Shown here in pieces: positions 37,772-47,567 of a DNA stretch of 51,292 nt. The translations under genes and the position numbers were made by a program. Numbering within the stretch: the stretch's first letter is position 1; every line of letters begins with the position of its first letter. The stretch covers positions 1-51,292 of IMG/VR virus record IMGVR_UViG_3300017751_000027; one strand, given 5' to 3'. Below the pieces are notes generated by a model. The model was not told the DNA's origin, did not search any database, and was given only the letters and a program-made list of their open reading frames with translations. The DNA comes from a virus.

Positions 37772-39049
37772 TTATAGAAGGTTGGTTACTGCTGTACGTC
37801 TGTAGTAGACGTTAGTGTTAGCAGCCAGTGCGCCTTGGTTTGTTTGAGTTGCGCCACGTGCGAATGGGTTTGCAACCATTCCGTAACGAGTCTTGAAACC
37901 AATTTTTGACTGGAAGCTGTTCTCACCAACTGCACGAACCATTTGCAATGGAACGTATGGGCAATAGAACAGACCGGCATCAAATGCACTTGAGCCTTTG
38001 TAGCCAACAACCATGTAGTTTGCGCCTGCATATGGATCAACATATACACGGAAACGACCATTCAGAACACCGACGAAAGTGTTACCAGTATCGTCAGGCT
38101 GTAGGTTGTTAGAGTTCAACGCTGGAGCGTAGTCTAGTACACCAGCCATTTGTAGAGCAGATGCTACATCTGATGAACAAAGGATAATGTTACCTTTCCC
38201 TCTACGAGTAGCTTTCGCAATTGCGTTAGCTTCTGTTTCGATTTGGAACATAAGACCTTTGAACTTCTCTACTGACCAACGACCGTTAGCATCGACATCT
38301 AAGTCAAAAGTACCGGCAGAAGCAGTACCCGCAGAACCTGCAACAGCGTTGCTGTATACAGTACGGATCACTTCACGGTTGATCTCAGCTAGAAGCTCGG
38401 CAGACAACATGTTAGCCAACTCAGTTTCAGCATCCAAACCATGGATAGCTTTTAGATCCTGAGCGAGTTCAGTTGTGTACTCTGCTTTCAAGGCACGTGA
38501 CTTAGCTTCAACAGAAACTTTGTCGATTTGGAATGACATCTCAGCGAAAGATCCAGCAGTAGTGCCTAGTTCTTCAGCGGCATTAGTAGTCATACCAGTA
38601 CCTGATGTTTCTGATCCTGCACCCAATGCGTTAGCGTGAGTACCAGTACCAGAGAAGTCTGTGTCTGCTTCGTTATAGAACGCTTCAGATTTAACTTCGT
38701 TGTTTGCGCCATCTACGTAGTTGCTACGCATTGCAAAGATCAGACCAGTTGGTCCAGTCATAGGCTGTACGCCTGCAATATCGTATGCTACCAAATTAGG
38801 CATCGCACGGCGTACTAAAGAAATTAGTACGGGATCATACTTGTCCATTTGGCCAACGTTGTTGACGGGTCCTAATTCAGCTTCAGAAAGAAGTGTATTA
38901 GGTGAATATGACTGACCCTCTTTCAAGGCAGTCTCTGTGTTTTCAAGCAAAGTGGCTGTAACAGCTTGACGATGCTTGTCTTGAATGCCAGGAAGTGCTT
39001 CATGCTCAAGCACTGGGCCCCATTTTTGCATTAGTTCTTCGTTTCTCAT
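37772..39049 (-). CDS. gp23: Major capsid protein, T4 gp23 type
   Basis: 425 residues (T4: 521). The prodomain ends at LLSEAELGP (near residue 56), where LSE-A fits the protease-21 site (T4: FAE-A). After it, VRRAMPNLVAYDIAGVQPMTGPTGLIFAMR is the hallmark gp23 segment. It forms the hexamers of the head. Late promoter 39083, strong terminator after the gene. No gp24 vertex paralog is in this window. Confidence 0.97.
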   Translation of the reverse strand: MRNEELMQKWGPVLEHEALPGIQDKHRQAVTATLLENTETALKEGQSYSPNTLLSEAELGPVNNVGQMDKYDPVLISLVRRAMPNLVAYDIAGVQPMTGPTGLIFAMRSNYVDGANNEVKSEAFYNEADTDFSGTGTHANALGAGSETSGTGMTTNAAEELGTTAGSFAEMSFQIDKVSVEAKSRALKAEYTTELAQDLKAIHGLDAETELANMLSAELLAEINREVIRTVYSNAVAGSAGTASAGTFDLDVDANGRWSVEKFKGLMFQIETEANAIAKATRRGKGNIILCSSDVASALQMAGVLDYAPALNSNNLQPDDTGNTFVGVLNGRFRVYVDPYAGANYMVVGYKGSSAFDAGLFYCPYVPLQMVRAVGENSFQSKIGFKTRYGMVANPFARGATQTNQGALAANTNVYYRRTAVTNLL

Positions 39050-39082
39050 TTGAAATTCTCCTTTTTGAGATTTATCTAATGT

Positions 39083-39090
39083 TATTTATA
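39083..39090 (-). promoter_or_regulatory. Late promoter (exact TATAAATA) of gp23
   Basis: Exact box on the minus strand, 34 bases before the gp23 ATG. Confidence 0.88.
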
Positions 39091-39097
39091 AATTTGT

Positions 39098-40024
39098 TTA
39101 GCTTGCTAAACGACCAAGGCTTGCGGCGTAGGCGGCGATCTGTGGATCGACTACTACTTTAGTTGCTTCCTCTTCCTCAGCGGCTTCTTCTAACAGTTCA
39201 GTAGCATCTTCTACTGGAGCAACTGTTTCGGCAAAGTAGCTGTCTTTGATTGCGGCAACTTTTGAAGCATATTCTTCAACTGATTCAAAGCTGATACCTT
39301 CGGACAGAGTAGCAAGTTTCTCAACTTGGGTGTCTGTGAGACCTTCAGTCACTTCTTTAAATTTAGCTTCAGTTTCAAGCTTCTGCTTTTCCTCTCTGAT
39401 GGTCATCAACTCTTCTACAACTTCGTTGTACTTTGTCTTTGACTCTTCAAGTTTCTCTTCTGCCTGAGCAACATGATCAACTGATTCTTGATCAACTTCC
39501 ATGTTATGCTCTGATACAAGAGACTTGATTCCACCTAGTAGCGACTCTGCAACTTCAACTTTGATGTTGCTTTCAATCGATACTCTGTTTTCTTCCATCC
39601 AACCTTCGATAACGTAGTCTAGATAAGAATCAACTTTTTCTACTAGGTCTTCTACAGCAGATTCAACCTGCTCCTGAAGATCGTTTTCAAATTTCTCTTC
39701 TAGTGAAGCTTTCTCTGCTAGTACATTCTCATGTACAGCCGCTTCAAATACTGCTTCGACCTTAGTTTTGAAATCTTCGCTTAGGTCTTGGCCTTCGAAA
39801 AGACCTTGAAATGCTTCTTTCAAACCGGCATCGTTAGTACCTTGGGGAGTCTTTACAGAATCCTCAACGTTGTCCGCCTTAGGGTCAGCCGACTTCTTCA
39901 AGTCGCCCTTACGTTTCTTGACTGCTCCTCCTGCTGGAGTTACGGCATCCGCAGATTCCGAATCTTCACCAGTCGCCTTAGCTTCGTCAAGTTCTAGGTC
40001 TAGATTTTGTTCTAGTTCACTCAT
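39098..40024 (-). CDS. gp22: Prohead scaffold protein, T4 gp22 type
   Basis: 308 residues, acidic and mostly coiled coil (for example LMTIREEKQKLETEAKFKEV), between protease 21 and capsid 23. The scaffold directs shell assembly and is then cut to peptides. The N-terminus has LELDEAKATGE, an LDE-A site of the same form as in the large proteins at 1-6.3 kb, which supports reading LDE-A as a protease-21 site. Late promoter 40060. Confidence 0.9.
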   Translation of the reverse strand: MSELEQNLDLELDEAKATGEDSESADAVTPAGGAVKKRKGDLKKSADPKADNVEDSVKTPQGTNDAGLKEAFQGLFEGQDLSEDFKTKVEAVFEAAVHENVLAEKASLEEKFENDLQEQVESAVEDLVEKVDSYLDYVIEGWMEENRVSIESNIKVEVAESLLGGIKSLVSEHNMEVDQESVDHVAQAEEKLEESKTKYNEVVEELMTIREEKQKLETEAKFKEVTEGLTDTQVEKLATLSEGISFESVEEYASKVAAIKDSYFAETVAPVEDATELLEEAAEEEEATKVVVDPQIAAYAASLGRLAS

Positions 40025-40059
40025 TTGACTTCTCCTTTAACAAGTATTATTGTCTTGTG

Positions 40060-40067
40060 TATTTATA
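40060..40067 (-). promoter_or_regulatory. Late promoter (exact TATAAATA) of gp22
   Basis: Exact box on the minus strand, 36 bases before the ATG at 40024. Confidence 0.85.
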
Positions 40068-40071
40068 AATT

Positions 40072-40770
40072 TCATTTCTTCGTCAGCGAATTTATAAACC
40101 GTTCAAAGATAACCGAAGCTTTAGCTTCTAATTCTTCAACAGAATATTTTGCGGTTTCTTTTATTTCTTCTTCAATTTGATCAAAAGCCTGAGCCGCAGT
40201 CCAAGATGAAGAAGCAACATCGTAAACCCATTCTACTCCTTCCATGACGCCTTTTACAAAAGCATCAGGAGCAGATGGATCTGCAACGATATCACCAGCA
40301 GTAGCAAGCATAAAATCGTCTTGCACTTCCATGATTCCTTGACCATTCTTTTTCAATGATCCCATACCACGTGATGAAATACCTAAGTTAGCACCTTCAT
40401 CGATAAGATTCTTTACGATCTTACCCATTGGTGTATCCATCACTTTAGCACGTCCGATAACATTCGGTCCGTCCTCTTTGAGTTCGGTAAACATATGTGA
40501 TACACGGTCCAAATTGATTGTTGGACCAGCTGGATGTCCCAGTTCACCATATGCACGTTTCGCTTCAACGTAGTTTTTGTTATATCTAGCCATCTCTTTC
40601 ATTAGAGTAGATGCTGGATATACACGTCCGTTTCTATTTTTGATGTCACCTTGCATGATGACGCCTTCGATGAAGTAGTTCTTTTTACCCGTTGCTTCAC
40701 CAGCTTCGTTTAGTACATCTTCTGAGATATACTGAACGTCTTCAACGATTTCTTTGATTAGTAATGACAT
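40072..40770 (-). CDS. gp21: Prohead core protease, T4 gp21 type
   Basis: 232 residues (T4: 212). GRVYPASTLMKEM, AYGELGHP (catalytic His near 80), LGISSRGMGS (catalytic Ser near 132) and FMLATAGDIVADPSAPDAFV fit this serine protease. It cuts core, scaffold, capsid and internal proteins after (L/I)xE during head maturation. Start ATG overlaps the gene before it. Confidence 0.95.
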   Translation of the reverse strand: MSLLIKEIVEDVQYISEDVLNEAGEATGKKNYFIEGVIMQGDIKNRNGRVYPASTLMKEMARYNKNYVEAKRAYGELGHPAGPTINLDRVSHMFTELKEDGPNVIGRAKVMDTPMGKIVKNLIDEGANLGISSRGMGSLKKNGQGIMEVQDDFMLATAGDIVADPSAPDAFVKGVMEGVEWVYDVASSSWTAAQAFDQIEEEIKETAKYSVEELEAKASVIFERFINSLTKK

Positions 40771-41492
40771 TATCTTTTCTTACCTCCGCTGAATGCAAAG
40801 TCTAGCATCTTCATGAACATATTTTCGTTCTTGTTGATAGCATCTGCAAACTTCTTGGCATTGCCTGAGTTCAGCTTATCGTGTACTTGTACCATTGCGC
40901 TTGCAGTAGTCATGTCAACTTTTAGCTTCTGCCCATCTTTAAACTTGACATCTTTGGCGCCTTTTGTCTTTACGATCTTACGTAGATCATCAATGACTGC
41001 CTCAGATATCTCCTCTTCTGTTTCTTCTTTCATCGCCATTTTAGTTGCAGTGGCATGCATCACTTCGTCTGCTTTGTCACCGTAACGATCTTTGAAGCCT
41101 TTGATGTTCTTCTTCATAGACTTGACGATTTCTTCTTTCTTCTTAGCCTGTGCATCACTCATCTCTTCTTCAGACATAGGCTTCTTTTTCTTTTTGTAAG
41201 AAGAAGTCATGTAGCCTTCTTTATGCTCTTTAGCACACTCAGGGCACTCTTCTTCTTTAGCATACATACAGCCACAGTCTTCGCATTCGATCTGTCTGGC
41301 TTCTTCGTAAACTGCCGCATCGTCCTCATGATCTGCTTTACGCTTTGCCTTTTTTGCTTTGGATACGAACTGGTCGTCCTTAGCAACAGGGTGATCTTTC
41401 TTATCTACAATATGTTTGTCAACGAAATTCTTTTCGTCCTCACCCTTTGGAGGATTTACTGTCTCGCCGATCATTTCTTTGAACGATTTCAT
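40770..41492 (-). CDS. Head-core protein with capsid-targeting N-terminus and zinc ribbon (240 aa)
   Basis: It starts MKSFKEMIGET, a capsid-targeting-like peptide with an IGE-T cut site, and lies between core gene 67 and protease 21 where T4 has 68. CEDCGCMYAKEEECPEC (near residue 70) gives Cys-x2-Cys pairs, a likely zinc ribbon. The rest is Lys/Glu-rich, ending in a helical domain (MFMKMLDFAFSGGKKR). I infer a head-internal core protein. The zinc ribbon is not in T4 gp68. Confidence 0.75.
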   Translation of the reverse strand: MKSFKEMIGETVNPPKGEDEKNFVDKHIVDKKDHPVAKDDQFVSKAKKAKRKADHEDDAAVYEEARQIECEDCGCMYAKEEECPECAKEHKEGYMTSSYKKKKKPMSEEEMSDAQAKKKEEIVKSMKKNIKGFKDRYGDKADEVMHATATKMAMKEETEEEISEAVIDDLRKIVKTKGAKDVKFKDGQKLKVDMTTASAMVQVHDKLNSGNAKKFADAINKNENMFMKMLDFAFSGGKKR

Positions 41493-41500
41493 TTTAGCAC

Positions 41501-41740
41501 CTACTGTTCCTGTTCAGTTGTTTCTTCTACTGACTCTTCGACTTCAGCTTCTACTTCTACTTCCGTAGGTTCAAGATCCGCTTCTACACTCTCTTCTGCT
41601 GGAGAGCCGTACATCGAATCGAACTTAGCACCTAAGCTTACTTCCATCTTGTCAGCCATAACTTGATTGAAAGCCGCTTCGAATCCAGAAGCGTCTTTGT
41701 TATATGCATGATTGATCATGTCCTTTACATTCTCACTCAT
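41501..41740 (-). CDS. gp67: Prohead core protein, T4 gp67-like (79 aa)
   Basis: Short helical N-terminus (INHAYNKDASGFEAAFNQVM, then ADKMEVSLGAKFDSMYG) and a very acidic tail (EVEVEAEVEESVEETTEQ), as in T4 gp67. It lies directly after portal 20, the T4 place. It helps shape the prohead core and is cut away. The assignment rests on place, size and acidity more than on sequence identity. Confidence 0.75.
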   Translation of the reverse strand: MSENVKDMINHAYNKDASGFEAAFNQVMADKMEVSLGAKFDSMYGSPAEESVEADLEPTEVEVEAEVEESVEETTEQEQ

Positions 41741-41767
41741 AATATTTCTCCTTTATCTTATATACTG

Positions 41768-41775
41768 TATTTATC
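41768..41775 (-). promoter_or_regulatory. Late promoter-like box (GATAAATA) before gp67
   Basis: One mismatch to the late consensus, 28 bases before the ATG at 41740, between genes 20 and 67. Confidence 0.55.
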
Positions 41776-41780
41776 AAAAT

Positions 41781-43316
41781 TTAGAATTGATCAGAATCGC
41801 CTTCGTCATCTGGTTCATTCTGCTTCTCATCATCTATTTGCTTGTCAATGTCTTCGATTTCATCCTCATTCATAAAGAGAACTTTCTTACGAATCCAGTT
41901 TTTAGAGAAGTATTCACCCTTATACTCATCAATATCACGTAGAATTTGTAGTCTGTTTTGTAACATCTCAGACTCTTTCAATTCTTCAAAATGGTTATCA
42001 ACCATATAATCATATCTAATCGCAGATTGAATAGATGCCCACTCTTCTGGCGCAATAACACCTTTTAGAATGAGTTGCTTCTCAAGTATCTTATCGAATA
42101 AGATAGAGAAACGGGCTCTCAGTCTACGAATAAACTTACCAAACTTGATCTCATCACGGCTAATTTCTGAAGCACGACCAAGTGAAAATCCTGTATCACT
42201 TTCTAAACGAGAGATAGGCACGTTCAATGCCTTATATAATCTCTTCTGAAAGTATAGCACATCTTCCATCTCACCCAGGTTTTGTCCACCTGGTAGAGTA
42301 GTAATCTCTGTCCCTCTGCCACCTTCACGTCTAGGTAACCAGAAGTCATCTGTCATTGACATGTGGCGTCTATCGTCTCTAACATCACCAGTAGTCATGT
42401 CATATGTAAGACGATTCTTATGCTTAGTCATCATGTCACGTAGGTATTGCTCTGCTTTCATCTTCGGCAAGTTACCCACATCAATATAAAAAATTCTTCT
42501 TTCAGGCGCACGTGAGATACGATAGATAACAACAGCATCTTCCATCATACGCAACTGATTCAGTGGCTTCATTGCTTTATGTAGATGTGACAGCACTAGC
42601 GTATTATTCTCATTCAATACACCAGAGTTACAGTTCACAATGCTATCTTTAGCAATGCGTAGCCCAGTTTGATTAGAGTTGTTTAGATCAAACCCTTGAC
42701 TAATCTGACCAGAGTTCTTGTGAAAACCCTTGTCGTTGTATATAAAGTATTCGTTCTTTACTCTCTTAGTAAAGCCGTTATTACCATTTGTACCAGCTTT
42801 GTCTTTTGCATATTCACGTACTTTACGTAACTTGCGTGGATCAACAAACCTGAGTTCTTGAATGCCCTTCTTAGGTGCGCTATCATCTATCATCACGTGA
42901 TAGTTTACACGCCCATCGACATACCATTTTTGTACTGTGTCGTAGCCTTGGTTAGAAAAGTCAAGAAGTTTGAGTACTGTATCAAACTCTTCTCGTATTC
43001 TCTTTTTGATGTTATCTGGTAGGTCTAGATCATCTGTAACACACTCAATAGGCTTTTCAGATGATGATATGTTTACCAGTTCATTTACGATATCATCAAC
43101 AGCCTGTTGAACTTCTGGCTGTGCAATCATACCACGATACTTTTGCACCAACTCAGCTTCGGACTTAGCAGTACCTTCGAGATCGATAAAACTACTGACA
43201 GCGCCTCCAGCGGCTGACACATTGACTGCGCCATCATCATTAGCTGGCTCAGTAAACGATTGTACGTTTTTATTCTCTTCTTTTCTTCGCTTTATTTCAA
43301 ATCCGAATAGTTCCAT
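41781..43316 (-). CDS. gp20: Portal protein, T4 gp20 type
   Basis: 511 residues (T4: 524). FVDPRKLRKVREY, IYRISRAPERRIFYIDVGNLPKMKA, DDRRHMSMTDDFWLPRREGG and LGRASEISRDEIKFGKFIRRL are core portal segments. The twelve-subunit ring is the DNA entry site and neck attachment point. The C-terminus is acidic (DDEKQNEPDDEGDSDQF). A hairpin lies before the gene (43334-43359). Confidence 0.96.
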   Translation of the reverse strand: MELFGFEIKRRKEENKNVQSFTEPANDDGAVNVSAAGGAVSSFIDLEGTAKSEAELVQKYRGMIAQPEVQQAVDDIVNELVNISSSEKPIECVTDDLDLPDNIKKRIREEFDTVLKLLDFSNQGYDTVQKWYVDGRVNYHVMIDDSAPKKGIQELRFVDPRKLRKVREYAKDKAGTNGNNGFTKRVKNEYFIYNDKGFHKNSGQISQGFDLNNSNQTGLRIAKDSIVNCNSGVLNENNTLVLSHLHKAMKPLNQLRMMEDAVVIYRISRAPERRIFYIDVGNLPKMKAEQYLRDMMTKHKNRLTYDMTTGDVRDDRRHMSMTDDFWLPRREGGRGTEITTLPGGQNLGEMEDVLYFQKRLYKALNVPISRLESDTGFSLGRASEISRDEIKFGKFIRRLRARFSILFDKILEKQLILKGVIAPEEWASIQSAIRYDYMVDNHFEELKESEMLQNRLQILRDIDEYKGEYFSKNWIRKKVLFMNEDEIEDIDKQIDDEKQNEPDDEGDSDQF

Positions 43317-43333
43317 ATTATATCCTCTATATT

Positions 43334-43359
43334 AGAGGGTGACAAAAATGCCACCCTCT
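43334..43359 (-). other. RNA hairpin between gp19 and gp20
   Basis: AGAGGGTG and CACCCTCT can pair over 8 bases with a loop of about 10. No T-run follows on the minus strand, so it is not a normal terminator; an mRNA stability or processing element, or a partial terminator, is possible. Confidence 0.4.
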
Positions 43360-43378
43360 CTTACTTAGTCTGAAAAAA

Positions 43379-43933
43379 TTAGACAGTTGTACCAGCGTCA
43401 CCTGTAATGCCGCCGCTAACTTCCCAGAAATCGTATTGAAAGGTCACATCAAATCGCTCAATGTCATCCGTAGTATTCCAATCCATCGTAATGGCTGCAA
43501 CACTAGTTGGGAACAATCCGTTGAAAGTGTACTCTCTTAGAGGTACACCAGCTTTAGAGAATTGTGTGATCTGACCCTGCGCTTTATATTGATTAGGGCT
43601 AGAATTCTCTAACTGACGGACGTTACCTTGGTGTGAATTAATCGATGCCATCCAGTTTTCCATTGCATTGCGAACAAGAAAGTCTTCATCATTGATGATT
43701 GTTACTGTCCACTCTGCAAAAGTTCTGTCACCTGCGATTTTTACTTTACGACCAAAGTACGGGACTTCGATCATACCCAGAGTCGCCTCTGGGATTGCTG
43801 CCGCTTGAACCATGAATGGTACTTTTAGGTCTGCTATTCCGTTTACAGGGTTCGTGATCTGCACTTGGAAAAGAGACGCTTTAGCACCACCAAAAGTCAG
43901 TTGGCTCTTGATTTCATTGATATTGAAAGCCAT
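43379..43933 (-). CDS. gp19: Tail tube protein, T4 gp19 type
   Basis: 184 residues (T4: 163). VPFMVQAAAIPEATLGMIEV, PYFGRKVKIAGDRTFAEWTV, NDEDFLVRNAMENWMASINS and YTFNGLFPTSVAAITMDW are typical of marine gp19. It forms the inner tube of the contractile tail. Place after sheath 18 is as in T4. Confidence 0.95.
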   Translation of the reverse strand: MAFNINEIKSQLTFGGAKASLFQVQITNPVNGIADLKVPFMVQAAAIPEATLGMIEVPYFGRKVKIAGDRTFAEWTVTIINDEDFLVRNAMENWMASINSHQGNVRQLENSSPNQYKAQGQITQFSKAGVPLREYTFNGLFPTSVAAITMDWNTTDDIERFDVTFQYDFWEVSGGITGDAGTTV

Positions 43934-43954
43934 GTGCTTTTACTCCTTTTCTTT

Positions 43955-43962
43955 TATTTATT
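43955..43962 (-). promoter_or_regulatory. Late promoter-like box (AATAAATA) of gp19
   Basis: One mismatch to the late consensus, 22 bases before the gp19 ATG and overlapping the stop codon of gene 18. Confidence 0.45.
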
Positions 43963-45886
43963 ATTGCTGACCAACGAGTTCTGCAAACTCAACACCGGTT
44001 CTAACTGCAACAAAGTTCAGTTGGATGAAGTTGATTGAACGAGCAGGTTTGATGAAGATATCTCCAACAAATCTGTTTGAATCAATTACTTCCGCTGTGT
44101 TGTTAGTATCGTCTGCAACAACTTTGAAGTCGTATATACCTCTACGGCCCTGTACGTCACGCAAGAACGGTTCGATCAGGTTTCTAAACTGCGCTCTAGT
44201 GAACTCATCGTTGAATTCAAATAGCATCTGCTTAGCCGCAACAGAGATAGTCTTCTCTAGTACGATAAACAGTCTACGAACATTGATTCTATCAAATGCA
44301 CTTGTAGCGTTAGCAAAGGTCTTGTCACCGAACAGAAGAGTACCTTGACCAGATTGTGTAATCACTGGGTTGATGTTCTTCTTGTATAGTGTGTCACGAT
44401 GAGCCTTAGATGGGTTGTAAGCAAGCTTTACAATGTTCTTGATAATGCCTCTTGATAGACCTGCTGGTGAGAACCATGGGTCACGATCATTATCAGTACG
44501 CACACAAAGACCCGCAACATCCGCATTCAATGGAGTGTAGACGTATGCATCGTTGTGCTTGTCGTAGCGATACTTATAACCAGTATCAACAACTGCATAA
44601 GTTGAACGAGTTCCACTTGTTGCAACAGAAGTTGCGGCAGAGCCAGTCAAGTTATCTAAAATAGTTTGTGTATTAGTGATTCCTACAACCAACTCTTTAG
44701 CTGGTGATACAAATGCAACACAATCTTTTCTTGCAGTAGCGATATCAGTAATGTAATTACCTAGTGTAGTGTAACCAGTTCCTACTACGCCTCTTGCTTT
44801 ACCTTGTAGAATAAGGGAGATATCAACTTCTTCAGCGTTTTCAAACAAGTCATAGCCTGTCTGAAGAATGCCAGTTCCAATTGATCCCTCATCTGCACCA
44901 TCAGTACCGCTTGAGAAAGCAGTTCCAGTAACATCTGTCGCAATATTAGTTACGCCAGTTGCTTCAATCCAAGTTGATTGATTCTCAAGAACATCTACGA
45001 TGTAGTTGTTACCACCTTGTGAACCAGTTGAGCCTTGTACTAAAGAAACGTCTTCGTATCTTTCTACTGCTTGCCCTCCAACATATACTTCAATGTGGAA
45101 GTTATTTGCGCCAGGCGCATAATCAAATCCTAGATCATTTGCCACATATCCTGTAGCATCTACCATCTTGACAGATATAGTATTGCCCATAGCTCCTGGG
45201 TATTTTGCTCTCAGATCAGTATTTGTTGTACTAACTGCTTTTGTACCATCAGATACACGAACAACGTATAGTGCGTTACCGTATGCTAAGAAGTCAGCCG
45301 CAGAGTAATAAGTCTCTACGTTTGACCATTGTGTGTTTGTTACTGTATCGGCAGTACCCTCTACAATAGTAGGGTCTGCATCATCAGTATTTCCTGAGCC
45401 ACCGCCTGTATAAGCGATGCCATATGTTCCGATTACTTGGTTACCAGAAGTTGCCCATGTTAGGACAATCTCGCCACCACTCTCTGCAACAGTAAATAGT
45501 GATACTCCAGCGGCTGTCAACGCACTTTGAATTGCAGTTGCTAAGTCACCTTTTGTGGTATAATCACCTGCGGCTGTAGCATAACTTTCGCTACCAACTG
45601 TAAGTGTCCACGTGTCTGTAGCATCCCCACCTGAAGTAGGTAGTACTAGCGCATCAAACGTTGCAGTCTCTGCGGTACCAGCGGCAGAGATTACTGAAGT
45701 TTTGCTGTTTAGGGGTTTACCAAAACGCTTTGCAAGTTCTACTTCTGAACTAACAAGAATGCGCTGATTTACTGGTCCCCAACGAAAGACGCCAGCAATA
45801 GCACCTTCTGTCGTAGATGTTGCCGGAACGACGGATGTTGCATCGATCTCAGAAACATTAACTCCTGGACTTACTTGAAAAGCCAT
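43961..45886 (-). CDS. gp18: Tail sheath protein, T4 gp18 type
   Basis: 641 residues (T4: 659). N-terminus FQVSPGVNVSEIDATSVVPA, the inserted Thr/Ser/Gly-rich outer domain (about 85-180), AGLCVRTDNDRDPWFSPAGL and the C-terminal RRLFIVLEKTISVAAKQMLF are clear sheath marks. The contractile sheath drives DNA injection. Late promoter 45938. Confidence 0.97.
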   Translation of the reverse strand: MAFQVSPGVNVSEIDATSVVPATSTTEGAIAGVFRWGPVNQRILVSSEVELAKRFGKPLNSKTSVISAAGTAETATFDALVLPTSGGDATDTWTLTVGSESYATAAGDYTTKGDLATAIQSALTAAGVSLFTVAESGGEIVLTWATSGNQVIGTYGIAYTGGGSGNTDDADPTIVEGTADTVTNTQWSNVETYYSAADFLAYGNALYVVRVSDGTKAVSTTNTDLRAKYPGAMGNTISVKMVDATGYVANDLGFDYAPGANNFHIEVYVGGQAVERYEDVSLVQGSTGSQGGNNYIVDVLENQSTWIEATGVTNIATDVTGTAFSSGTDGADEGSIGTGILQTGYDLFENAEEVDISLILQGKARGVVGTGYTTLGNYITDIATARKDCVAFVSPAKELVVGITNTQTILDNLTGSAATSVATSGTRSTYAVVDTGYKYRYDKHNDAYVYTPLNADVAGLCVRTDNDRDPWFSPAGLSRGIIKNIVKLAYNPSKAHRDTLYKKNINPVITQSGQGTLLFGDKTFANATSAFDRINVRRLFIVLEKTISVAAKQMLFEFNDEFTRAQFRNLIEPFLRDVQGRRGIYDFKVVADDTNNTAEVIDSNRFVGDIFIKPARSINFIQLNFVAVRTGVEFAELVGQQ

Positions 45887-45937
45887 CTCATTTCTCCTTG
45901 TCTATTATGATTTATAGATTTCAAATCTTTGTCGTTA

Positions 45938-45945
45938 TATTTATA
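45938..45945 (-). promoter_or_regulatory. Late promoter (exact TATAAATA) of gp18
   Basis: Exact box on the minus strand, 52 bases before the ATG at 45886, in the gap after gene 17. Confidence 0.85.
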
Positions 45946-45956
45946 AAAACCACTTC

Positions 45957-47567
45957 TTAGTAGTTGAACCAACCAGCAGGAGTCTCTACCTCTTCCACAA
46001 AGTCATCATTAGAGTTGAAGCCAATGGGAAGTAGACTTTCCATCAAATCTTCTTCGTTTCTTTGCTTTAGTTTCATCATTGTATTGATATCTGTTATCTC
46101 TCTAAAGAATGTCTGATCAGTCAGCCATGCAAACAGAACGAGACACATGACTGTATCGTCATGGGCACCACTTTCTGCTTCATATGAGTTACCCTTTCTA
46201 GAGAATGTTGATAGTTCATTTATAGTAAAAAAATCGTTTATAATTAGTTGGTCTTGTTCTGTCATCAGTTTTAGCATGTTGCATCCAACAGCCTTGACTG
46301 ATTTAGTGGTTCGTATGCCCTTGTCTACATTTTTTCCAAATCCAGCAGATATTCTTTTACCCGAACGACCTGCCGATTCCGTAAATAGTAGAGTTTCTAC
46401 TTCATAGTCATAGTGCAGAATTTCTGACACTTGTTCACCAATGTCATTTACTTCGATCAATGTGTACGCCTCATTGTACATCTTTATAACAGAGTGTAGA
46501 ATCTCTGCGTAATCGATCGGAGTGATCATGTTGTCTCTGTATGCCGCTACTTGTTTGTACGGCATCTGTGATACATCTATCACTTGAAATGCTGAATAAT
46601 CTAATCCTTTACCTCTTGATACATCTACTACTACTATGTATGTTTTTGACTTGTCTGGATAGTCGAATATTCTCAAGTTCTGCTTCTCAGCCACTGGTTC
46701 TTTTATCACTAGTGTCTTCAGTTTAGAACCTTCGATAAGTGTGCCAGATGAGCCTAAGAATTGGCATTCGAATTCTTGTGCAAACTTTTGATAGTCATGA
46801 TCCATTGCTTGCAGTGTTTCTTCTTTCCATTTCTCATCACGCTCTGGTACTTCATACCAAGGCACTTCGATAAAGATATATCCGTTTCTGCCATCCTTGG
46901 CTCCCTCACATGTCTTATAGAAGTGATTGAGTCCATTCGGTGTAGAAGTGAATAGAATTTTAGTTGTCTTACCCGATGAGATTGTAGGAAACACAGAAGC
47001 GAAAAACTCGTCCCAGTTCTCTACGAATGCTGTCTCATCGATATAGAGGAATGATATAGATTTACCACGAATAGCACTTGACGATGTAGCACCCGCAATG
47101 ATCTTACAGCCGTTCTCAAACTCAACAGAACCTTTGTTCCATTCTATGACACCTTGCTGTAGCCACTTAGGGAGTGCTTCGTATGCTATCTTGATTCGAT
47201 CTAAGATTTCACGTGCGGCATCACCCTTGTTAGCAAGAAGTGCCACGGTCTTATGATCGTTGAATAGTACATAATGCAAAATAACAGCGACAGCGGTAGT
47301 TGTTTTACCAGCCTGCCGAGACGTATTCACAGTTACACGTCTGTTGTTTGTAATAGCTTCGATGATCTCACGTTGATAATCGTATAACTTGATCTGTATC
47401 AGACCATGATCTACATGCACAATTTGAATATATTTCTCAGAAAAGTATGTAGGGTCTCCAGCACATTTCAAGTATTCCTGAATCATATCAGGACTAAATT
47501 CTATAGGTGTACCTTTACGCTTGAGGTTTACGTTGCCGTTATAACCTTTTTCATTCACTAGATTCAT
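45957..47567 (-). CDS. gp17: Terminase large subunit, T4 gp17 type
   Basis: 536 residues (T4: 610). Walker A SRQAGKTT at 83-90, Walker B SFLYIDETAF near 173, and the nuclease domain beginning VVVDVSRGKGLDYSAF near 315, with ESGAHDDTVMCLVLFAW near 480. It cuts concatemers and pumps DNA into the prohead. The start overlaps gene 16 by 17 bases. Confidence 0.97.
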   Translation of the reverse strand: MNLVNEKGYNGNVNLKRKGTPIEFSPDMIQEYLKCAGDPTYFSEKYIQIVHVDHGLIQIKLYDYQREIIEAITNNRRVTVNTSRQAGKTTTAVAVILHYVLFNDHKTVALLANKGDAAREILDRIKIAYEALPKWLQQGVIEWNKGSVEFENGCKIIAGATSSSAIRGKSISFLYIDETAFVENWDEFFASVFPTISSGKTTKILFTSTPNGLNHFYKTCEGAKDGRNGYIFIEVPWYEVPERDEKWKEETLQAMDHDYQKFAQEFECQFLGSSGTLIEGSKLKTLVIKEPVAEKQNLRIFDYPDKSKTYIVVVDVSRGKGLDYSAFQVIDVSQMPYKQVAAYRDNMITPIDYAEILHSVIKMYNEAYTLIEVNDIGEQVSEILHYDYEVETLLFTESAGRSGKRISAGFGKNVDKGIRTTKSVKAVGCNMLKLMTEQDQLIINDFFTINELSTFSRKGNSYEAESGAHDDTVMCLVLFAWLTDQTFFREITDINTMMKLKQRNEEDLMESLLPIGFNSNDDFVEEVETPAGWFNY

